47,457 nt of DNA from a virus. The DNA lies in IMG/VR virus record IMGVR_UViG_3300037882_003881, positions 1-47,457 of that record, one strand, 5' to 3'. The position numbers and the translations under genes are program-made. Shown piece after piece: positions 24,725 through 31,608 of this stretch (position 1 is its first letter; each line of letters opens with the position of its first letter). The notes under the pieces are model-generated. The model was given only the letters and a program-made list of their open reading frames with translations, had not been told where the DNA came from and did not search any database.

Positions 24725-25466
24725 CATCGAAACAGTTTACCATATCGCAACAAACGGCAAGTTGCGGTATGGTGAAACTAAAGGCGTGTGCCGCATCATG
24801 GGCAAAGAAGCCGTTGGAGTGCCGTTTGATAAATGGGTAAAGAAAACATTTACAGATTTTCCTTTTTTACAGGAAGGTGATATTATCTCCAACGAAGCCT
24901 TATTTACCTTTGAGGAAGGTTCTGAAATTATACAACAAAAAGTCGGTAGCGAACGTCCCCAACGTTTCAGAACGTACTCCCACATTATTTCAGGACAAAG
25001 ATGGTACGCCCTTACAAAAGCCGATAAAGAATTGATGTGGGATATTATTACTACGCAAAATCCTCAATGCGTATGTATTGCAGAGAGCGGACAAAAACAC
25101 ATCTTCTTTAAAATCCGAGAGGGCTGGTGGCAATTTGAGGAAAAACAAATACTTCCAAATTTAAAACTTTTGAAACAAATAAATTCAATTATGAATGAAT
25201 TGTATGCAGGAGGTTTTACGCAGGAAGAGATTAAAAGCGGCAAATATCAAGACCAAAGAATTATCAAATTTGGTCTTGCAGAGTGGAAGGCTTTAGATGA
25301 AAGATTAAAACCTTTTAGAAATAGTAACATCTTTGATTTTGCAGCTTTTTTCATGCTTAAAAAAGAAGATGAAGGAATTAAACCAATTATTAAAAATGAT
25401 AATCAACCTCCAATAGTTACCGTTCCCGATAAAAAAGAAGTAGGGCAATTGACATTTGGCTTTTGA
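24717..25466 (+). CDS. csf1: Csf1-like large subunit of a type IV CRISPR effector (putative)
   Basis: The 249-aa protein follows the Csf1 layout: a short N-terminus, a zinc-finger-like region, then a helical region. ETKGVCRIMGKEAVGVPF and KKTFTDFPFLQEGDIIS match the CxxCG, G and TFTD pattern. RPQRFRTYSHII and ALTKADKELM follow as in Csf1. Of the four usual zinc cysteines only the first remains (CRIMG and SNEALF where Cys would be expected), so metal binding is probably lost. The start overlaps the DHH gene. Identification is by remembered family pattern and operon order; a profile search is needed. Confidence 0.6.
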   Translation: MNNIETVYHIATNGKLRYGETKGVCRIMGKEAVGVPFDKWVKKTFTDFPFLQEGDIISNEALFTFEEGSEIIQQKVGSERPQRFRTYSHIISGQRWYALTKADKELMWDIITTQNPQCVCIAESGQKHIFFKIREGWWQFEEKQILPNLKLLKQINSIMNELYAGGFTQEEIKSGKYQDQRIIKFGLAEWKALDERLKPFRNSNIFDFAAFFMLKKEDEGIKPIIKNDNQPPIVTVPDKKEVGQLTFGF

Positions 25467-25484
25467 TTATTGAAATTCTAATTT

Positions 25485-25841
25485 ATGAAAATTACAGACG
25501 AACAAATTGTTTCGGAGTTGCTTTATCCCTGTTGGCAATCAATAGATAGAAGCTACAAAGAACAATACATGAAAACGATTTGGGAGCAGTTCCAAAATCG
25601 TATCAATTCGGCGCTAAAGTGTAACAACTTGAATGAGTTTTATACAAAATTGCAAAGACATTTACCATTGAATATGCACACTTCGGAGATTGAAAAAGTT
25701 GCCAATTTCATCAAGTGCGGAGAGGATAGATTTATTCTTAATAAATTAAGAAAAGAACTCCCAACGCTCGTACTGTTTACTCGATTAAAAAACGAAGAGG
25801 CTAAAGAAATTTACAAAAAAACATTAAAAGACAAAGAATGA
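25485..25841 (+). CDS. Small helical protein in the Cas11 position (putative)
   Basis: The 118-aa sequence is predicted all-helical, with Trp and Tyr near the N-terminus (YPCWQSIDRSYKEQYM) and a basic C-terminus. Type IV-B operons place a small helical Cas11-like subunit between csf1 and csf2, and this gene is exactly there. No sequence motif proves it. It overlaps the csf2 start by four bases, so the two are co-translated. Confidence 0.45.
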   Translation: MKITDEQIVSELLYPCWQSIDRSYKEQYMKTIWEQFQNRINSALKCNNLNEFYTKLQRHLPLNMHTSEIEKVANFIKCGEDRFILNKLRKELPTLVLFTRLKNEEAKEIYKKTLKDKE

Positions 25842-27067
25842 AAACCTATATTTTAGAAATGTTAATCACCGCAACCTCTCCGATTAGCCACAACGGATTT
25901 GAGAGAAACGGCAATATTACAAACGTAAGACGGATTCCTTACGTACAAGCCGACGGTAACGTTGAGGAAGTTCCTGTTATTTCGGGAAACTCTTTACGTG
26001 GCAAAATCCGTGACATGAGCGTTTTAGCGATGTTAGAACGGCTCGGCTATGGTATCAATAAAGAAACAGGCGAAGTAAAAGGATTAAATACTCACGCTTT
26101 CGACTTCCTGTTTTCGGGTGGAAGTTTGGAGAGCGGAGGAGCAAAAGGCTTAGATTTAGATTACTTTAGAGAAATCAAAAATCTAATTCCAATCATGGGT
26201 TTATTAGGAGGTGCGGCAGGAAATTCGGTATTATCAGGAAAACTAAATGTAAACCCGTTAATACCTATTTGTAATGAAACGATTGATGCTATTCGTTCAC
26301 CGCTTAACGAAGCTTTTTTGAATAAGGCAACGCTATACAAAGCGTTTTATCTTCCGTCTAAAACCAATTCAATTGATTTTCCTAATATCGAAACTCAATT
26401 AAAAGAAATGTGGTCAGAACGGATTGAAACAAAAGAACCCCTTGAAATTTCAGTAAATTGGAACGAATCGGGGTGCGAGTTCAATATCACCGCTCCAATT
26501 GAAATGAGTGGTGCAATGGCTTGGGAAGAGTTATATCCTGCATTCGCTAAAGATAAGATGATTGCGGTCAAAAAAAGCCGTAAAATCAATTCGTGCTACG
26601 CATTGACATCGGAGGAAACTTTTAACCGGACGGACGACAAAAAGAATGAGCAAAAACGGGAATTACTAACATCTACTCAAAAAAAACTAGGATTGGTGGA
26701 CGTAGATACCGCCGACACAATCAAAGACGCTCCACAACAAATGATGTACACGCAAGAGGTCATCAATGCAGGAACGGTCTTTTATTGGAAAGTAGTTTTA
26801 AAAGACCCAACCGACATTGAATACGAAGCATTTGTGTTGGCTTTGGGATTATTAAAGCAAAATCCTTACATCGGAGGGCAGCATAGAATTGGTTTTGGTC
26901 AGATTAGAATAGACGAAATGAGCCAAAGAGTACTTAGTTCGGATAGTGCTATTGATGAAATCAGAACCGAAATAGGAGAAACGTTTGGACAAAAATATCT
27001 AAAACACATTGATTTGAATGGCGAAAGAATCATTGAGTTTTTAGAAAAGTTTGGACAAAAAAAATAA
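25838..27067 (+). CDS. csf2: Csf2 (Cas7-family) backbone protein of a type IV CRISPR effector
   Basis: Cas7 proteins polymerise along guide RNA. RAMP hallmarks are present: an N-terminal strand (MKTYILEMLITATSPISHNG), SGNSLRGKIRDM at residues 49-60, a GGSLESGGAKGLD loop, GLLGGAAGNSVLSGKL near 127, and the C-terminal glycine loop GGQHRIGFGQI near 346. SGNSLRG and the hydrophobic Gly-rich centre are characteristic of Csf2 over other Cas7 groups. The 409-aa length is somewhat above most Csf2 proteins. A 12-bp inverted repeat follows 16 bases after the stop. Confidence 0.75.
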   Translation: MKTYILEMLITATSPISHNGFERNGNITNVRRIPYVQADGNVEEVPVISGNSLRGKIRDMSVLAMLERLGYGINKETGEVKGLNTHAFDFLFSGGSLESGGAKGLDLDYFREIKNLIPIMGLLGGAAGNSVLSGKLNVNPLIPICNETIDAIRSPLNEAFLNKATLYKAFYLPSKTNSIDFPNIETQLKEMWSERIETKEPLEISVNWNESGCEFNITAPIEMSGAMAWEELYPAFAKDKMIAVKKSRKINSCYALTSEETFNRTDDKKNEQKRELLTSTQKKLGLVDVDTADTIKDAPQQMMYTQEVINAGTVFYWKVVLKDPTDIEYEAFVLALGLLKQNPYIGGQHRIGFGQIRIDEMSQRVLSSDSAIDEIRTEIGETFGQKYLKHIDLNGERIIEFLEKFGQKK

Positions 27068-27082
27068 TTATTCATCTTGATT

Positions 27083-27115
27083 TTTTGCCGATTAGGATTT
27101 ATTTAATCGGCAAAA
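27083..27115 (+). repeat. 12-bp inverted repeat downstream of csf2
   Basis: TTTTGCCGATTA (27083-27094) and TAATCGGCAAAA (27104-27115) pair perfectly with a 9-nt loop. The T-run is in the 5' arm and no T-tract follows, so it is unlikely to terminate rightward transcription. It may stabilise the csf2 mRNA end or bind a regulator, and it divides the operon into two halves. Confidence 0.75.
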
Positions 27116-27133
27116 ATCAATAATAATATTATT

Positions 27134-27343
27134 ATGAGTTTATTCCCTTTTGAAACACAAAATCAAAATAGCAAAGAACATCCTTTTATTGAACCAATTT
27201 TTGTTACAAAACTGGATACAAGAGTGAACTTCTTAATAGAATGTTCTGATGAAAATGAATTGGAAGAGTTAAAGAATTTATTACGAACCAAATCAAAAAA
27301 AATATCTTTTGATAAATTCAAAACGCTATGTCAAAAAGTATAA
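27134..27343 (+). CDS. Small acidic protein, 69 aa
   Basis: This is a short soluble protein with an N-terminal Phe/Pro-rich part (MSLFPFETQNQN) and a helical C-terminus rich in Lys and Leu. It overlaps the glycosyltransferase start by 16 bases. No family is recognised. It may be a partner of the enzymes that follow. Confidence 0.6.
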   Translation: MSLFPFETQNQNSKEHPFIEPIFVTKLDTRVNFLIECSDENELEELKNLLRTKSKKISFDKFKTLCQKV

Positions 27344-28248
27344 TAATTAACTCCGCTAAAATACCAAAAGACGGAGGAATTTCGGCACATACTCGAAATG
27401 CGATTATCATTGCCAATGAATTAGGTTTACCATTAATCTCAACTGCACAAGAAACTAAAGGCTTAAATGCGGCTGATTTTCAAAACTTTGTAATTGTTGG
27501 AAGTGCGTTTTATGAGCAAACCGCACATATTGAAAAATGGATTAGGCAAAATCATTCCGCTAAAATTATATGGATTAATAATGAATATTCCACTACGCCA
27601 AACTCCGAATATTATAGAATGATGAAGGATTTTAAGTCCGTTGTCATTTCAAATGTAGGTCCGGAAAGTACTAAGTGTAAATATTACGATGAGTTTTACT
27701 TATTAGACTTGAATAGTTTAATTTGGAGAAATCCAAATAAAACCATTTTCAAAAAGTACGATTGGATTTATTACGGAACATATCGACCAGGACGTAGATT
27801 ATATTTTCAAAAATACTTCGGGGAAAATATCCACATCAGTAGTTCTGTAAAGAACCTCAAAAGGATTCATCAATTGTCGGGCGTTGATGCGACTTGGATA
27901 AAAGCATTAAATTGGCAAGAAGGAATAGAAACATTAAATCTATTCAAATATTCATTATACATTGAAGATGAATATACGCATACACATTACAATCATTTAG
28001 CGAACCGTTTTTACGAATCCTTAACTTGTAATGTAGTTCAATTCTTTGATGTTAATTGTCAAAACACTTTAGAACAAAGCGGATTAAATCATCAAGATAA
28101 TTATTTCATATCTTCAAAGGAAGAGATTATGTCTATTGCTCAAGCTAAAAATTATGAGCAATTACAAAAAGAACAATACGCATGGAATCAATATGCAGAA
28201 ATGCAGCGAAATAAAGTATTATTTGAACTTCAAAAAATACTTTGCTGA
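27328..28248 (+). CDS. Glycosyltransferase-like protein (GT-B type, phage family)
   Basis: The start KDGGISAHTRNAIIIANELG is typical of GT-B N-terminal domains (GG followed by a helix). WIYYGTYRPGRRLYFQKYF in the middle and EDEYTHTHYNHLANRFYE near residue 212 resemble phage glycosyltransferases that act on DNA bases or surface sugars. The 306-aa length is normal. Such enzymes use nucleotide sugars, and the DNA-modifying kind act on hypermodified bases. It is embedded between csf2 and csf3 and overlaps both neighbours, so a link to the TGT-like gene next to it is likely. The acceptor is unknown. Confidence 0.7.
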   Translation: MSKSIIINSAKIPKDGGISAHTRNAIIIANELGLPLISTAQETKGLNAADFQNFVIVGSAFYEQTAHIEKWIRQNHSAKIIWINNEYSTTPNSEYYRMMKDFKSVVISNVGPESTKCKYYDEFYLLDLNSLIWRNPNKTIFKKYDWIYYGTYRPGRRLYFQKYFGENIHISSSVKNLKRIHQLSGVDATWIKALNWQEGIETLNLFKYSLYIEDEYTHTHYNHLANRFYESLTCNVVQFFDVNCQNTLEQSGLNHQDNYFISSKEEIMSIAQAKNYEQLQKEQYAWNQYAEMQRNKVLFELQKILC

Positions 28249-28979
28249 TGAATAAATACGTATTGCCCGTTCCGTCTTTTTTGAGAGGTCATCTAATTAA
28301 TAAAAATAGATTATATGCCTATCCTACTATTCCTGAAGCTGCAACGGAAAATGAGTTTATCATTTTAGATAGCGGAGCTTTTGGATTAAGCCAAAAAGGG
28401 CAAAAAATGGATTTTGACTATATGAAAAAGTTATCCGCACATTATCAAAAACATAATGCTTCCGATGTTTTTCCGTATATCGGTATTGCTCCCGATGAGT
28501 TTATGAATCCGCTCCAAACAATGGCAAACTTTAAACTTTGGAACGAAAACGAATTGGGAAAAGTCGCACCTGTTTTGCAATTCAAAAAAACAAAACAATT
28601 AGACATTTGGACAATTACAGAACAATGTAAATTTTATTCAAAATACAATCCGCAGTTTGTAGCAATATCCAATCCCGGAATGACGGCTATACAAGCTCAA
28701 AACATCATGCCGCAAATTATAAAAATAGTTCGCAAAATGATAGCTCCAAAATGGATTCATAACCTCGGAGCAGGTTGGAACGCTGCCGATGCTTCGGAAT
28801 GGATAAAACAAGGCTTTGATAGTATAGATAGCATAGCTTACTATACCGATGCCCAAAACAAAAAATCTTGGAGATTTAATAGTCACGAAACATTTTTAAA
28901 CGAATCAGATAGCATCGTAAATATTGCGTTACAAAACCAAGCTATCGCACAACAAAACATTAATTATGCAAAACATTAA
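28248..28979 (+). CDS. TGT/DpdA-like base transglycosylase
   Basis: The TIM-barrel pattern of tRNA-guanine transglycosylases is visible: ILDSGAFGL near residue 44 (substrate-binding Asp), APVLQFKKT near 107, FVAISNPGM near 137, then WIHNLGAGWNAADASEW and KQGFDSIDSIAYYTDA near 165-200. The last matches the TGT segment ending in the nucleophilic Asp. The Cys/His zinc site of bacterial TGT is absent, as in phage DpdA enzymes that insert preQ0-type bases into DNA. At 243 aa it is short. No genes for making the precursor are in the window. ATG 28248 overlaps the preceding stop; it overlaps csf3 by 14 bases. Confidence 0.65.
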   Translation: MNKYVLPVPSFLRGHLINKNRLYAYPTIPEAATENEFIILDSGAFGLSQKGQKMDFDYMKKLSAHYQKHNASDVFPYIGIAPDEFMNPLQTMANFKLWNENELGKVAPVLQFKKTKQLDIWTITEQCKFYSKYNPQFVAISNPGMTAIQAQNIMPQIIKIVRKMIAPKWIHNLGAGWNAADASEWIKQGFDSIDSIAYYTDAQNKKSWRFNSHETFLNESDSIVNIALQNQAIAQQNINYAKH

Positions 28980-29841
28980 AAGAACCAGTCCCGTGTTTCA
29001 AAACTTACGCATTAGAGCGTATTTAGAAACCCCAATCATGTCGGAAGATAAATTCCTTCCTCTTGATGCTATCGTATATGACAAAGCCGTAAGCCTAAAT
29101 TTTGATACACAAAGCAAAGATGTGACATATCCAAACGCATCAACTTACAAGCGTTCAACAGGCTTAGAATTACCATTCAAAAAAGCAAACAGGGGAAATT
29201 TAGACGGCATGACTAAGCATTTAGCAAACTTAAAGGCTTCGCTTGTTGATGCCAAAACGCCTTTAGAACGATATAATATCAATCAAAATATTTTAAAAAC
29301 CGAAAAGTCAATTGAACATCTTAATAAAATTCCAACCGACCAACGAGATGCGTGGTATTACAAATGTTCCTTTGCTCAATTCCCGCACATCAAGACCGAT
29401 TATACAGACTTTTATAATAAGCGTTTTTCAACCGAACACGCTGATTTAATAGATTTAAAAGGATTAAGAGGGAAGATTGAAACACAAAAGGGAAAGTTTA
29501 AAAATTATCATAAAACCTCCTACAACGTTTCAACGCCTTACGTGGATTGGTTTGCCGTTGCGGACAAAAAAGAACTTGAAAATATATTAAGGTTTTGCAC
29601 TCATATCGGTAAAAAGACCTCACAAGGCTTTGGTTCGGTATCAAGATGGGAAGTAATTGAATGGAATTTTGATTGGTCAGAACGTGGACCTGCTCCGTCC
29701 AAAAAAGGTTCAAAACCAAAACTAATGAGAGCCGTTCCTTCAATTAGTTCCAATATCATTTACGGCATTCGCCCGTCATATTGGAATCCACGCCACCAAT
29801 ACAAAGTAATTTTGCCCGAGTTTGAAGTGCTTTATTATTAA
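28966..29841 (+). CDS. csf3: Csf3 (Cas5-family) protein of a type IV CRISPR effector
   Basis: Cas5 proteins cap the 5' handle of the guide RNA. The N-terminal RAMP strand LRIRAYLETPI is followed by FLPLDAIVYDKA, a close match to the Csf3 opening (LPLDA). The glycine loop GKKTSQGFGSVSRWEV is at about residues 217-232. RAVPS near 255 and GIRPSYWNPRHQ near 270 match the characteristic Csf3 C-terminus. A long central insertion (about 60-150) is charged and helical. At 291 aa it is larger than most Csf3. The ATG at 28966 lies inside the TGT-like gene, so the two are coupled. Confidence 0.75.
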   Translation: MQNIKRTSPVFQNLRIRAYLETPIMSEDKFLPLDAIVYDKAVSLNFDTQSKDVTYPNASTYKRSTGLELPFKKANRGNLDGMTKHLANLKASLVDAKTPLERYNINQNILKTEKSIEHLNKIPTDQRDAWYYKCSFAQFPHIKTDYTDFYNKRFSTEHADLIDLKGLRGKIETQKGKFKNYHKTSYNVSTPYVDWFAVADKKELENILRFCTHIGKKTSQGFGSVSRWEVIEWNFDWSERGPAPSKKGSKPKLMRAVPSISSNIIYGIRPSYWNPRHQYKVILPEFEVLYY

Positions 29842-29857
29842 GTTAAAATGTAAAACC

Positions 29858-30307
29858 ATGACAAATAAAACGAGTAGTGAACATTTTGAAACGGTCTTCC
29901 AAAAAGCATTAAAAGAAGTGCTTGAGCGTAACGCATTAAAGAGAGAAAATCTATCAGCCGCAGATTTTTATAGTTTCCTAATTGAAAAATCCGCTCCAAT
30001 CGTGCTTTGCGACTTCGTAAAAGATAATAAGTATGATTTAAGCACATTTATAAAAAGATGCGGAGATGTAACTTGGATTGAAACGGTTTTGAAATTATTG
30101 AATGTAACAGATACTACAATTAATCAATTTCGGAGTGATTACAATCAAGCAATGAATATCTTGAAAGAAGACCTAATGAGTTTTAAGATATTAGTCAATA
30201 AATCGGGCGTACATGAATTAAGTTATTGCGAGTATCTTGCAATAAAAATGATGCGAAAACAAGCCCTAAAGGAAGTTATCCCGAATTATATCCAAATTAT
30301 TGATTAA
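29858..30307 (+). CDS. Helical protein ending the type IV-like operon, 149 aa
   Basis: I start at ATG 29858, because the upstream in-frame extension overlaps csf3. The product is almost wholly helical, with Cys at 50, 68 and 126 and hydrophobic faces that would suit an oligomeric accessory. No family is recognised. It is the last gene of the cassette, ten bases before a strong promoter. It could be a second small subunit or a regulator, but nothing in the sequence decides this. Confidence 0.65.
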   Translation: MTNKTSSEHFETVFQKALKEVLERNALKRENLSAADFYSFLIEKSAPIVLCDFVKDNKYDLSTFIKRCGDVTWIETVLKLLNVTDTTINQFRSDYNQAMNILKEDLMSFKILVNKSGVHELSYCEYLAIKMMRKQALKEVIPNYIQIID

Positions 30308-30316
30308 AAAAATAAT

Positions 30317-30347
30317 TTTGAAATCAAAAAAATCTAACTTACATTTG
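30317..30347 (+). promoter_or_regulatory. Consensus Bacteroidota promoter for a noncoding RNA
   Basis: TTTG at 30317-30320 and TACATTTG at 30340-30347 are separated by 19 nt, an exact fit to TTTG-N19-21-TAnnTTTG. The predicted start (30353-30355) coincides with the beginning of the closing stem of the RNA at 30356. This is the best promoter match in the window. Confidence 0.85.
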
Positions 30348-30353
30348 TAGCTC

Positions 30354-30569
30354 AAAGATACGTTGGGGACAATGGAATTGAAACAGAAAAAAATTGTACT
30401 TGATGGAGTAGGAAACTCGAAACATTTTTAAGGGTACGTTTTACTTAATCGAACCAGTCCCCAACTATCTAAAAAAGATGGTTTTTGTCTTCCATGTTTT
30501 TCAGATGTCGTCTTTATTTAAAAGTTAGAAAATATAAAGCCGCTTCAAATTGTTGAAGCGGCTTTTTTT
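30354..30569 (+). ncRNA. Structured noncoding RNA beside the type IV-like operon
   Basis: The RNA begins at the consensus promoter and ends at an intrinsic terminator. Its first 117 nt are closed by a 14-bp helix: AGATA (30356-30360) and GTTGGGGAC (30362-30370) pair with GTCCCCAAC (30457-30465) and TATCT (30466-30470), with one bulged C. The interior (30371-30456) is A-rich and mostly unpaired, with a small GAGT/ACTC hairpin. A 19-codon ORF (ATG 30372 to TAA 30431) lies inside but looks incidental. It could be the RNA carried by the Csf complex. A 6S-like RNA, which also has paired ends and an open centre, is the main alternative. Confidence 0.7.
30537..30569 (+). terminator. Intrinsic terminator of the noncoding RNA
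   Basis: AAGCCGCTTCAA (30537-30548) pairs with TTGAAGCGGCTT (30553-30564), loop ATTG, followed by a run of seven Ts (30563-30569). The tRNA begins only two bases after the T-run. Confidence 0.85.
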
Positions 30570-30571
30570 AT

Positions 30572-30645
30572 GCAGATGTGGCGAAATTGGCAGACGCGCA
30601 AGATTTAGGCTCTTGATTTTGAAGGTTCAAATCCTTTCATCTGTA
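30572..30645 (+). tRNA. tRNA-Leu(UAG) without a long variable arm
   Basis: The 74-nt gene folds fully. Acceptor GCAGATG pairs with CATCTGT and the discriminator is A. The D-arm GCG/CGC has the Leu-like loop AAATTGGCAGA. The anticodon stem is CAAGA/TCTTG with loop TTTAGGC (anticodon TAG at 30606-30608), and the T-arm GAAGG/CCTTT has loop TTCAAAT. The variable loop has only five bases (ATTTT), whereas leucine tRNAs normally have a long arm. The 3' CCA is not encoded. It reads CUA/CUN codons. Confidence 0.85.
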
Positions 30646-30663
30646 TGAATTTAAACATTTATT

Positions 30664-30703
30664 TAAGCCGTTCTATCCTCCAATTATGGGAACGGCTTTT
30701 TTT
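30664..30703. terminator. Terminator after the tRNA, shared with convergent gene
   Basis: AAGCCGTTC (30665-30673) pairs with GAACGGCTT (30690-30698), followed by a T-run to 30703. It ends the tRNA transcript and overlaps the stop codon of the leftward gene at 30673. Confidence 0.75.
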
Positions 30704-31254
30704 ATTAGGTGCGTTATATCTACCAAAAACAACGGAATGGGCTTAAACGCAACTATTTTATTATCGTCTTTTAAATTTTTTCCATAAATGAAATTTGTTA
30801 AAACATCAGATAAAATAGGGTTGGGATATGCAAATACTTTATTGTTATTTTTATTTGGCAAAAAATCCGCATCAAGTAGTAGTTTTACGTAAAACTCGTT
30901 AATATGAAGAGTATCTATATACGCTAAAGAGGTTCCATTTAATAAAACTAAACCAGCTAAACCGGGAGCCGATTTTTCTAATATTAATGTTATTAAATGA
31001 CCATCTATTTCTTTTGTTAATGAAAAAATCCCTCCTGCAAGTAATTGTTTAGCCGTTAATTCATTAATATTTAAAGAAAACCGTTTTATAATTTCAGATA
31101 GGATTATGTCCGTATCTTCTAACATCGGAGGGATAGACATTTTAAAACTATTCGCACCACTTGCACATAGTTTTTTTAGTTCTTTTTTTGCCATTTCAAC
31201 CAGTTCAATGTCGGGAATAGCCGATAATTTTTCAATAAATTCTTCGTGTTTCAT
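30673..31254 (-). CDS. Hypothetical leftward protein, 193 aa
   Basis: The N-terminal 60 residues form charged helices (KHEEFIEKLSAIPDIELVEM). The rest is hydrophobic but without a clear membrane helix. One segment (LLAGGIFSLTKEIDGHLITLILEKSAPGL is its span, residues about 70-98) looks like a helical bundle core. No family is recognised. It lies on the strand opposite to the structural genes and is the last of a leftward series, which suggests a lysogenic accessory gene. A hairpin sits in its leader (31271-31300). Confidence 0.65.
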   Translation of the reverse strand: MKHEEFIEKLSAIPDIELVEMAKKELKKLCASGANSFKMSIPPMLEDTDIILSEIIKRFSLNINELTAKQLLAGGIFSLTKEIDGHLITLILEKSAPGLAGLVLLNGTSLAYIDTLHINEFYVKLLLDADFLPNKNNNKVFAYPNPILSDVLTNFIYGKNLKDDNKIVAFKPIPLFLVDITHLIKKAVPIIGG

Positions 31255-31270
31255 ATATTTATATTTAACT

Positions 31271-31300
31271 CCGCTCCAACAATTTGGAGCGGCTTTTTTT
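31271..31300 (+). terminator. Hairpin with T7 tract in the leader of the leftward gene
   Basis: CCGCTCCAA (31271-31279) pairs with TTGGAGCGG (31284-31292), followed by a T-run on the + strand. In the + direction it would stop readthrough from the tRNA unit. In the - direction it is a leader hairpin about 17 nt before the ATG at 31254 and could affect translation. Confidence 0.7.
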
Positions 31301-31357
31301 ATTTCCCCTCAATAAACCCTTGATAGATAATTCTATCCTATTTTCTGCAATTTAGGT

Positions 31358-31589
31358 CTAAAAAATATCTAAATCCCTATTTATCCAGAATTTGACTTCG
31401 CTATTATTTCCCGAATCCCAATTTTCATATTTACCACTAAAAGTCCAACAAACTTGTGTGCCAAGTTCATTAAATCCAATAAAAGTCAATGTTGCTTCTA
31501 CCCGTTTTTCATATTCTGAACGGAATGAAAACCTTAACTCTGCTTCCTCTTTTATTTTTTGTTCAAAAGTTTTTTTGCGATGTTGGCAT
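31358..31589 (-). pseudogene. Small leftward gene, frame broken in an A7 run
   Basis: On the minus strand ATG 31589 gives MPTSQKNF and then a stop. Removing one A from the homopolymer (31570-31576) opens a frame of about 77 codons to TAG at 31358. It reads TFEQKIKEEAELRFSFRS, VEATLTFIGFNELGTQVCW and WINRDLDIF, a plausible alpha/beta protein. The ATG has a CTAACTT-type leader like other starts here. The sequence vaguely recalls SRPBCC-fold proteins but is too short to assign. This is the third A-run lesion in the window. Confidence 0.5.
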
Positions 31590-31608
31590 TTTTATTTATT
31601 TTTTTAAG

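Noticed and set aside
27083-27115. Intrinsic terminator after csf2
   Set aside because: The stem is perfect but no T-run follows in the rightward direction, so it is listed as an inverted repeat.
30372-30431. 19-codon ORF inside the noncoding RNA
   Set aside because: It is very short, lies inside the helix-closed region and has no leader motif. I treat it as incidental, though a leader peptide is not excluded.
23800-30700. CRISPR array next to the Csf genes
   Set aside because: I looked for 25-37-nt direct repeats at regular spacing and saw none. GAAAC occurs three times in 30380-30425, but the surrounding bases differ and spacing is irregular.
31358-31589. SRPBCC-family protein
   Set aside because: A vague resemblance only; the corrected product is half the normal size of that family.
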